The translations under genes were made by a program, and so were the position numbers. Under the pieces are notes generated by a model. That model was given only the letters and a program-made list of their open reading frames with translations, was not told the DNA's origin and did no database searches. A stretch of DNA of 64,000 nucleotides from Rhizobium grahamii CCGE 502 (lineage in GTDB: Bacteria > Pseudomonadota > Alphaproteobacteria > Rhizobiales > Rhizobiaceae): contig NZ_AEYE02000038.1 of the NCBI RefSeq assembly GCF_000298315.2, positions 186,001-250,000 of the forward strand. The letters are read 5' to 3'. The first letter of the stretch is position 1. Each line of letters begins with the position of its first letter. Shown here one piece after another: positions 18,884 through 26,077 of the stretch.

Positions 18884-20160
18884 TCACGCTGCAAGATTTA
18901 GCTTTGCCTTCTTAAGTCGACCATCCGCTACGGCGGCCCGGACTTGAAGAACCCGATGAGCGCCAATCGGCGACCAACGCATCTGACGCTTCTTGTTCAT
19001 GCGGGCATTGACGAGGCTGTTGGCGGCACTTTCAGCCGGCGAACTGGATATCGGCAGGCCGGACCAGTATCGCCGACAGTAGTTGACGATAGAAGCTTCA
19101 TTCTGGAGCAGGTAAGTGTGAAGATTGCCAATCAGCTCGTAGAGGCGCCTGATTTTGCCGAGGGCGTCGCGAGATCCGGGATGCTGATCCAATTGGGCGA
19201 GCATCTGTTTTACGGCCTCGCTTGCCTCTCGGACATATCCACTCCATAGGAGATGTCGAAGCCTGGGCACATGGATCGCGACGTCTCGAAGATAGACGTT
19301 CAGATCCTGGAGATACTTGATGCCCTCCCAGGCCTGTTAATGTGCCGCAGACGCATCGATAGATGAAACCAGTCAAGAATATGCGTAACGGACTGGCGTG
19401 TTGCGCTGACAACGATGTTTTGCAAGCCGACTTCTCCATCGCTGAAAACACTGACGGCTCGGCCGGGCAGCCATCCCTGTGCGCGCATCGCCGCGCGAAG
19501 GATATCGTGTTTGCCCGTGGCGATATGCGGCGCGCCGGCAAACTGACGCGGTGCTCGGCCTTCCGAAACAACGCGTCCCATCGCGATCTCGAAATGCCGG
19601 CTTTGATAGCCGGGAACAGCGCGAATGTAGGCGCCATCGATGAAAACGGAAACGGGAGACCTACCGGCGCGACTGAGACGATAGGGGCTCGCGACGTCCC
19701 ACTTTTCGATCTGATCGGCAACCTTGGCCAGCCGGTTACTTAGCGTCCGGTGATTATGGACTCTTGCCGTCGGCAGAAAGATATCAAATACGCGAGCTGC
19801 TTCTCGAAAGGACAAACGGGAGCCAAGCTCTGCCTGAATTCGCTCCAATTCCGGCGTTGCTCTTCCATCCAACAGGGTCGGGGTGCAATCGGTGGCCAAT
19901 CTTGCGCTCGATCCGCATTCGCGGCGTCGCCACCGTGGCACGCGCACACGACAAAGGCCGAAGAGCGAATGGATCGTACGGAATCTGTAATCGTGAACCT
20001 GGCGAGAGCAATCGCAGTGCGGGCACTGCCGATCACGCTGGACGGCCTGATCCGTCTGAAACTGCGTCAGCTCCTTCTGCAGATGCAGCTGAATTTCTTT
20101 GGCTTCTTCGAGGGAAAGGCCAAAATCGTCAAGACCAGCAACAGCCTTGGCGAACCCTGC
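18884..20160 (-). pseudogene. ISKra4-family transposase, frameshifted
   Basis: Two frames together cover most of an ISKra4-type transposase. The upstream part (GLDDFGLSLEEAKEIQLHLQ, a CPHC zinc-like motif, VSVFIDGAYIRAVPGYQSRH, VSVFSDGEVGLQNIV, ILDWFHLSMRLRHI) contains the DDE-type Asp residues. After a frameshift near 19290, the C-terminal part continues with GLPISSSPAESAANSLVNAR and NKKRQMRWSPIGAHRVLQVR. The N-terminus runs into the GntR gene, so the 5' end is probably truncated near 20160. It is inactive as a single protein. A programmed frameshift is not usual for this family. Confidence 0.75.
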
Positions 20161-20175
20161 CGGGATGTGGCATAG

Positions 20176-21102
20176 ATGAGCAAATTCGGGAGCTTGAGCG
20201 TGCAGACCACCCCACTGATCAACACATTGGCGGACCAGATCATTACCTATATCCGTACTGACAAGCTTCCCGTGGGCGGGCGCCTGGTCGAGCGCAAACT
20301 CGCCGAGCAGTTCCGCGTATCCCGCTCGCCGGTTCGCACGGCCATGAAGCTGCTGCATGACGTCGGCGTCCTGAAGCAGGGTGAAGGCGGAGGTTATGTC
20401 GTCGGAGATGTCAAAGCTGCTGAGAAGCTCTCCCTGGAAACCCCGTCGGCCGACGAAGAAGAGAACATCTATCTCATGATCGCGGATGACCGTCTGAACG
20501 GCCGCCTGCCGGAGCGGATCTCCGAAAGCGAGTTTCTACGCCGCTACAAACTAACCAAAGGGCAACTCGGGAAAATCCTGCTACGCATGACGAATGAGGG
20601 CTGGATCGAACGCCTCCCAGGAAATGGATGGGCCTTTCTGCCCGTTTTGACCTCGCTGCAGGCTTACGAAGACAGCTTTCGGTTCCGCCTCCTCATCGAG
20701 CCAGCCGCGCTGCTTGAGCCGAATTTCAAACTGAACCGTCCCGCTCTGATGCGCTGCAGGGAAGAACAGCAATGGCTTGTCGACGGCGGGATCTGGACCA
20801 TCTCGGATGCCAAGCTGTTCGAACTTAACAGTGGCATGCATGAGGCAATCATCGAATGCTGCCAGAACAGCTTCTTCATCGATGCACTGAAGCGGCTCGA
20901 CCGCCTGCGTCGTCTAATCGACTATCGCCAGATGTTGGATCGAAAAAGCGCGAGGATGCGGTGCGAGGAGCACCTCGATCTTCTTGATCTCATCCTCGAT
21001 GGCAGGAACCGCGAAGCCTCAGAGTTCATGGCGCGACACCTTCAGGATCTGAGCAACCTTAAGACCGTGGCAAGAGAAGCACGGACAGAGCAGCCTGGTT
21101 AG
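20176..21102 (+). CDS. GntR-family regulator with FCD-type ligand domain
   Basis: A 308-residue transcription factor. Residues about 14-80 form the GntR winged helix (LADQIITYIRTDKLPVGGRL, then KLAEQFRVSRSPVRTAMKLL). A second winged-helix-like segment follows at about 95-160 (ISESEFLRRYKLTKGQLGKI), then an all-helical FCD domain to the end, with His and Asp/Glu positions typical of metal-assisted binding of small organic acids (MHEAIIECCQNSFFIDALKR, EEHLDLLDLILDGRN). The start is weak: the ATG at 20176 lacks a strong ribosome binding site and its first codons abut the truncated ISKra4 element, so promoter and start may have been altered by the insertion. Its target is unknown, and no metabolic operon is adjacent. 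Confidence 0.8.
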   Translation: MSKFGSLSVQTTPLINTLADQIITYIRTDKLPVGGRLVERKLAEQFRVSRSPVRTAMKLLHDVGVLKQGEGGGYVVGDVKAAEKLSLETPSADEEENIYLMIADDRLNGRLPERISESEFLRRYKLTKGQLGKILLRMTNEGWIERLPGNGWAFLPVLTSLQAYEDSFRFRLLIEPAALLEPNFKLNRPALMRCREEQQWLVDGGIWTISDAKLFELNSGMHEAIIECCQNSFFIDALKRLDRLRRLIDYRQMLDRKSARMRCEEHLDLLDLILDGRNREASEFMARHLQDLSNLKTVAREARTEQPG

Positions 21103-21487
21103 GTTGCCGTGAGGAATGCCCTTGATGGTAGTCCAACCGACGACCTAGCAGTTTTCTAGGACGGGCGCCTTGAAGGGAATCGAACTCCCGACCCCATCGT
21201 TCGGTCGTTGTATTCGCGGCGAATTTTCCTGTATAGGCAGATACTTGCTGTTCGAATGGCCGATATGGCGCCGGGAGTGGATTGACGGCTTTTCGGAAGC
21301 CGGCCAGGAAGTGCAGCCAATGGGTGGATGTGTTTCGGCGATGACGGGCGCGGCACCAGCTGCCGGAGAAGTTTCCAACAGTTAAGCCTTCCGTCTGTGT
21401 CCCAATTGGGCGACGCCTTCCGGTTGAGAATTGAGGCCGGAAAATAATTCGTTAGTATAAACGAAAATTCAACGAAGATTGTAAAAA
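21103..21487. other. Intergenic stretch before the methyltransferase gene
   Basis: No gene. Near 21169-21192 the minus strand reads GGGAGTTCGATTCCC, which resembles a tRNA T-arm, but no paired acceptor, D or anticodon arms were found. An AT-rich stretch at about 21440-21485 probably holds the methyltransferase promoter. Confidence 0.35.
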
Positions 21488-23269
21488 ATGAAAAGCATCT
21501 GTCGCGCTCATGGGGGACCTTGCGTGAACAAGCTTTACTTCGGGGACAATCTCGATTGGCTGGAGAAGATGGCGGAAAACTCCGTCGATCTGGTTTACTT
21601 AGACCCGCCATTTAATTCCAAAGCGTCATACAACATCCTTTATAAGTCACCTGTCGGGGCTGATGCGCAGCGTATGGCGTTCGAAGACACTTGGCGCTGG
21701 GAAGATGGGGCGGAAGCCGCGATGGAATCGGTGCGCCGATCCGATGTCTCAATCTTCCGAATGTTGCAAGCTCTCCAAGGTTTTCTGGGCCAGAGTGATC
21801 TTATGGCTTACCTCGCCATGATGACTGTTCGCCTGATCCATTTGAAGCGCGTCTTGAGGCCAACTGGCAGCATATTCCTTCACTGCGATCCCACGGCCAG
21901 CCATTATCTAAAGACCGTCATGGACTCGATATTTGGAGCCTCGAACTTTCGGAACGAAATTATCTGGCTCAGGTCTCGAAATCCGAAGGGATCACAACAT
22001 GCAAGCAAGAAATTCAGCCCGAGCACTGATACGATTCTCTACTATGCGAAGTCAGACGCGGCGCCCTTTTACGAAGACGCGATACGTGTACCTTTGTCAC
22101 AGGCCGAGCTCCTGGAAAAATATGATAGATCGGACGAACTTGGTCCCTATGCCGACGGCCCAATTCTTCGATCGGCGAGCATGGGTGTTCGCCCAAACCT
22201 CGTCTACTAGTATAAAGGCTTCACACCTCCCCCATACGGATGGCGTGTAGAGTTGGAAAAACTCCGTGAGATTGACGCGGAGGGTAATTTGTCGTGGAGC
22301 AGATCAGGCGCGCCGCGCCGTAAACTTCGGCCGACTGATGATCGGGGAAACCCTATCGGCAGCTTTTGGGGTGATATTCCTCCTCTGAACTCGCAGGCTG
22401 AGGAGCGCATCGGTTACCCCACACAGAAGCCCCTCGCTTTGCTAGAGCGTGTCATCTTATCTTCAACGGCGCCAGGCGACGTTGTGCTGGATCCCTTCTG
22501 TGGCTGCGGGACGGCGCTGCATGCTGCGGAACGGCTGGGAAGAGCATGGGTCGGAATTGATATCACCTATCTGGCGATCCAGGTAATCCAGGATAGAATG
22601 AAGACGTGGCTTCCCTTCGCTAACTATTCCATTGAGGGAATTCCAAAGGACGAATACGGTGCGCGTCAGCTTGCAGCCACTGAGCCGTATACATTTCAGG
22701 AATGGGCAGTCGGACGAATTGGTGGTCAGGCTAAGGGTCGTGGACCTGACAAGGGCATCGATGGTGAAATCGCCTTTGTGACCGGCCCCGGCAAATACGG
22801 TCACGCAATAGTTTCCGTAAAAGGTGGAAAACACATCGGCCCAGACGCGGTTCGGGTATTGAAAAGCGTTGTCCAACGGGAAGCGGCCGACATGGGTGTC
22901 CTTATCTGCCTAAACGACCCTACTCAAGACATGCGTACCGAAGCAGCAACAGGCGGGAGAATATCACTTCCGGGCGGAGATCGAGCGCGAATCCAAATCA
23001 TAACCGTGAAGGATCTGATCGCAGGACCAAACCTTGGTATTCTGACCGAGCTCAATACGGTAAGAGCCGCTCAGGAGGCGCGTGTATTGCAGCGAAAGCG
23101 TCCCCCGACAAAGCCTACGCCAGCGGAAATACGGGAATCCCCATCTCTTCACCTTCCAATTTCAGGTGGAAAATCAACCAAGCTCCAAGCCTCATTGCCG
23201 CTTGACGAACCGCTCTTAACACCGCCGCAGGAGCATGCTCCAAATCGCCCAAGACGCCGCCGTGTCTAG
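21488..23269 (+). pseudogene. Adenine-type DNA methyltransferase fused to an Mrr-like nuclease domain, broken by an in-frame amber codon
   Basis: The frame spans 594 codons and is open except for one TAG at 22208-22210, inside NLVY-stop-YKGFTPPPYGWR, where a Glu (GAG) is the likely ancestral codon. The N-terminal part has VDLVYLDPPFNSKASYN (motif IV DPPF at about residue 38, typical of N6-adenine enzymes). After the stop comes VVLDPFCGCGTALHAAERLG, with the AdoMet-binding FxGxG at about residue 334. Motif IV before motif I is the beta-class order. From about residue 410 a second domain has GPDKGIDGEIAFVTGPGKYG and HAIVSVKGGKHIGPDAV, which looks like an Mrr/PD-(D/E)XK fold with the Lys in SVKGG. 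As it stands, translation would give a 240-residue fragment lacking the AdoMet site. It may be a dead restriction-modification gene, or may depend on suppression. Confidence 0.8.
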
Positions 23270-23571
23270 CGTGTTCTGTATCGTCAGCGAGGTATGTCGG
23301 CGCATCAAAAAGCCCCATGATCGGTGACTGAGCGTTCGAGCGAGTGAGCATGACGCATACAGACATCCGAGAATGGCCGGTTGTGACGCGACCGTGAACT
23401 TTAGGTGGTCGCCGCTTTGTCTGCTTCCGGGTGAAGGCTAAAATCGCGTTAGTGGCCGAGATCAAGGCGCAAATCTGCGGTAGCCATGCGCGTATTTCAC
23501 CTTAAATGGGAGCTGAACCGACCACCTGCTATTTCGAAATCTCAATTGCTTGAAAATATTTCATAATCCCA
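23270..23571. other. Intergenic stretch between converging genes
   Basis: No gene is supported. It separates the end of the rightward methyltransferase gene from the ends of the leftward HNH/TIR cluster. No clear terminator hairpin was identified. Confidence 0.3.
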
Positions 23572-23835
23572 TCAACGGCAGCCTCGGTGTCGGATTGGGA
23601 ACATATCTTCGCCACGGTGATGAAGACGGGTGTGATGTAATCGGCAAAGCCAACGTACTTTCAGAGGCTCGTCGTATCGGTCATGATGAGCGTCGACGGC
23701 ACCAACCCCACAAACCTCGCACGTTTGCTTTTCCAGTTCGCCCGCTTTCACCGCCCGCTGCACGGCAAGATGAGCATCATATTTGGCCGGATTAGCTCGG
23801 CGCCAATTCGCTTGGCGAGTATCGGTTTTCAGCAT
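23572..23835 (-). CDS. Small HNH-like zinc-motif protein
   Basis: An 87-residue protein with TCEVCG (CxxC), VDAHHDRYDEPLKVRWLCRL and CxxHH near the end, a treble-clef layout seen in small HNH nucleases and phage zinc-binding proteins. The N-terminal half (MLKTDTRQANWRRANPAKYD) is basic. The ATG at 23835 was preferred over a TTG at 23868, which would overlap the end of the TIR gene by 14 bases. It lies directly downstream of the TIR gene in the same direction and may be part of that transcript. It could be a nuclease or just a nucleic-acid-binding protein. Confidence 0.6.
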   Translation of the reverse strand: MLKTDTRQANWRRANPAKYDAHLAVQRAVKAGELEKQTCEVCGVGAVDAHHDRYDEPLKVRWLCRLHHTRLHHRGEDMFPIRHRGCR

Positions 23836-23854
23836 CGATGCATCCCAAACAAAG

Positions 23855-24556
23855 TTACGTCGCAACAAGCTCAGCGAGCTTGTCCGCCACCACTGCCATC
23901 GTATCCTCTCCAGTGCTCAGGCCACTTCGCGAGGCCAGCAGGGGGCTGACGTTGCGTAAAGCTTCATAGCTCGTGTTATGAACGATGGGTACGAGCTGTT
24001 CGGTCGCTAAAAGCGCTGAAAGCTCTTTGTCGGCAACGCCTGCTACTGGAAGGCGGCGCAGTAATGCTGGCGTCACCAACACGATCCCGACCCGCGACTT
24101 CGCCAACCCTTTGTCGATTTCGCGAAGCAACGACGTACCGAGAGCAACGTCCTTTTCGCTAAACCAGACTGACACACCACGTGCTTCGAGCATATCATGC
24201 AACGTCTTCGCGTCGCCCTGCCGGTCGTCCCATGCATGGCACAAGAATACGTCGCGGAGATCCGGTAGTTGCGCTCGGTTCTCGGCGGTTTCGCGGATTG
24301 GCGTGAGCGCCCGCACCTCGGTAGGGGTGTATAAAATGGAAGAGCCTGCCTTCGACCATTTCGCGCGTATCCGGCCTGACCCGCCGCTGTTACTTCCCGA
24401 CGACGTGCTGGGAGAAGGTGAGTAGGATCCGTAACCGCTACCGTAGCTGCTATAGCTGCTATAGCCGCCATAACGCCTGCTACCGCGGCACGCAGGGCAG
24501 TTTGCGGCCGCGTTCGCTGAACGATGCCCTTCTCGAGGTGCTGTACATTGAGCCAT
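23855..24556 (-). CDS. TIR-domain protein, probable defence effector
   Basis: A 233-residue protein. The N-terminus MAQCTAPREGHRSANAAANC then PACRG is a short Cys/His zinc-like motif found at the start of many bacterial TIR proteins, followed by a Ser/Tyr/Gly-rich linker (about 30-65). The TIR domain covers about residues 100-230: LRDVFLCHAWDDRQGDAKTL, VSVWFSEKDVALGTSLLREI, VGIVLVTPALL, and a Glu in ADKELSALL at the position of the NADase catalytic Glu. Bacterial TIR proteins commonly degrade NAD or make signalling derivatives during phage infection; that activity is inferred. ATG 24556 was chosen for its strong AGGAGG site. A small repeat protein precedes it by 25 bases and is likely co-transcribed. 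Confidence 0.85.
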   Translation of the reverse strand: MAQCTAPREGHRSANAAANCPACRGSRRYGGYSSYSSYGSGYGSYSPSPSTSSGSNSGGSGRIRAKWSKAGSSILYTPTEVRALTPIRETAENRAQLPDLRDVFLCHAWDDRQGDAKTLHDMLEARGVSVWFSEKDVALGTSLLREIDKGLAKSRVGIVLVTPALLRRLPVAGVADKELSALLATEQLVPIVHNTSYEALRNVSPLLASRSGLSTGEDTMAVVADKLAELVAT

Positions 24557-24581
24557 GGGAATATCCTCCTCAATCCCGCAT

Positions 24582-24797
24582 TCAGCTATCTTTGATGGTG
24601 GTGCGCGGGTGCGACTTGCCATAGGCCGTGGTCACAAACCTGCCTGAAACAGCACTCCTGTAAGTGCCACCTGTGCTCCCTCCGCCTTTCGCTTCTTGCA
24701 CGGTTGTTCTCGGATTTGCGCGCCCAGTTCTGGCTGTGACAAACTTTCCAGTGATTGCGCTGCGGAAGTTGCTTCCGCTTCCTTTCCCTTTTGCCAT
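24582..24797 (-). CDS. Small two-repeat protein upstream of the TIR gene
   Basis: A 71-residue protein made of two copies of one motif: FRSAITGKFVTARTGRANPR with TTV, and YRSAVSGRFVTTAYGKSHPR with TTI, each of the form SAxxGxFVTxxxxxxxPRTT. Similar short repeat proteins occur next to TIR and other defence genes, with no established function to my knowledge. The ATG at 24797 follows AAGGAG at good spacing. It could bind or restrain the TIR protein encoded 25 bases downstream; that is inference from pairing alone. Confidence 0.7.
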   Translation of the reverse strand: MAKGKGSGSNFRSAITGKFVTARTGRANPRTTVQEAKGGGSTGGTYRSAVSGRFVTTAYGKSHPRTTIKDS

Positions 24798-24928
24798 CTG
24801 TCTTCTCCTTTAAGAAATACCCGGTGAATCAGGCCATTTCGATAATAGAGGAGCGTGGGTGTCAAAAACTGTCACCCCGACGAAGCACGAGAGTGCGACC
24901 CACTTGAAGCAGTCGTCCGCGCAGCCGC

Positions 24929-25912
24929 TTATGGCAATGAATCGAAGTCGGTTCTGCGGTGGTTTTCGATGAAGTTACGCAGCCCTGCGGGCGCTACGAC
25001 TTCGACTGCATCACCCCATGAATAGAGGTGCCATGCCATTTCAAGCCATCCTGCCGCATGAAAGCGCACTATCAGGCTTCCATCTTCTTGCGACTCAGCG
25101 GTTTGCCTTGGATGGAAAGAGAACTCAGCCGCCCGCGCTGCGGCGTGTGGAGCGAAACGCCAGATGACTTCGTCGTATTGCTTCGGATTCTGGTAAACGC
25201 CGAACGATTTCGCCGTGTAGTCTTCAAGCGAGAAACCGGGCGCAAAGCTGAAGCTCTCGTCCAAACTCTGGGCACTGAGTATTCTATCCATCCGGAAGGT
25301 CCGCATCTCGTCGCTACGTTCTGGCTGGCGTGCTACAAGATAGCTTCGATGTCCAAGTAAGAAACCATGAGGCTCGACGACACGTTCCGGCGCATCCATA
25401 GTTCCGTAGCGCATCCGCAATCTGAAGGGTCCCCGTAAAGCCTCAATAACAGCGTCGACGACAGCCGGGACTAGATTGACCCGCGGTCCGGGGCGTGCGA
25501 CCGATCCCATGCCTAGCAGGACGGCTTCGACATCTGCCTCAGTGCGACGAGCATCTTTCGGGGTGAGGCGCGCAAGCAGTCCACCGCGCAGGTCATCTAG
25601 CGCAGCAGCGTGGCGCAAACGCCCGTCGCCGCGCGCTGTTCTGCTCGCGATGTCCAGCGCCTCGACCGCTGTTTCCTGTCTCAATTGCAGTTTTTCCAGA
25701 ACCGGATCTAGAACGCGCCACCGTCGTCGACGATCCGTGCCGGTAACCGCCTCCACGTTATCGAACACCGCCTCAAGCGCCTCAGTCATACGCTGTGCTG
25801 TTCGGTGCGAGATGCCAAACTCATCACGAATTTCATCGAGACTGATTCCGGTTCGCCGAACAGCAGCCAGCCGCGCAAGTCTAATGAGGTCTTGAGACTT
25901 GGAGAACGGCAA
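24929..25912 (-). CDS. WYL-domain transcriptional regulator of the divergent three-gene locus
   Basis: A 327-residue regulator. Residues about 5-65 form a helix-turn-helix (GISLDEIRDEFGISHRTAQR), followed by a helical linker, a WYL domain at about 170-235 (LRMRYGTMDAPERVVEPHGF, LLGHRSYLVA, RTFRMDRILSAQSLD) and a C-terminal extension domain (WRFAPHAAARAAEFSFHPRQ, MAWHLYSWGDAVEVV). The layout matches BrxR/CapW-type repressors that control phage-defence loci. It starts with TTG, with GAGGG upstream. It is head-to-head with the AddB-AddA-ATPase operon across a 165-base gap that contains an inverted repeat, so it most likely represses that operon and itself. The TIR pair lies downstream in the same direction. 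Confidence 0.9.
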   Translation of the reverse strand: MPFSKSQDLIRLARLAAVRRTGISLDEIRDEFGISHRTAQRMTEALEAVFDNVEAVTGTDRRRRWRVLDPVLEKLQLRQETAVEALDIASRTARGDGRLRHAAALDDLRGGLLARLTPKDARRTEADVEAVLLGMGSVARPGPRVNLVPAVVDAVIEALRGPFRLRMRYGTMDAPERVVEPHGFLLGHRSYLVARQPERSDEMRTFRMDRILSAQSLDESFSFAPGFSLEDYTAKSFGVYQNPKQYDEVIWRFAPHAAARAAEFSFHPRQTAESQEDGSLIVRFHAAGWLEMAWHLYSWGDAVEVVAPAGLRNFIENHRRTDFDSLP

Positions 25913-25937
25913 GACAAATTTCCCTCTTGAACAAGTA

Positions 25938-25952
25938 TGTCAGATATTGACA
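25938..25952. promoter_or_regulatory. Operator-like inverted repeat in the WYL/defence intergenic region
   Basis: TGTCAGATATTGACA is a perfect 5-bp inverted repeat with a 5-bp spacer, and an outer GTAT/ATAC pair extends the symmetry loosely. It lies 26 bases upstream of the WYL start codon in the only shared regulatory region, as expected for a dimeric winged-helix regulator. Binding is inferred. Confidence 0.45.
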
Positions 25953-26077
25953 CCCATACACGTTATGAATGAATTTCGAATCTGTCGATATGCAATTGCT
26001 TTCATCGCGGATTATTGCTGCGCCTACTGTTTCCAACGATTTCACTTCATACAGATAGCTATTCATCGGAGGCTCCT

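Noticed and set aside
18884-20160. ISKra4 transposase as an intact gene with programmed frameshifting
   Set aside because: The family is normally a single frame, and the N-terminus is truncated into the GntR gene, so decay is the simpler reading.
21165-21200. tRNA-like T-arm (GGGAGTTCGATTCCC on the minus strand), possible tRNA or integration site
   Set aside because: The T stem pairs poorly with a canonical seven-base loop, and no acceptor, D or anticodon arms could be paired upstream. It is at most a relic.
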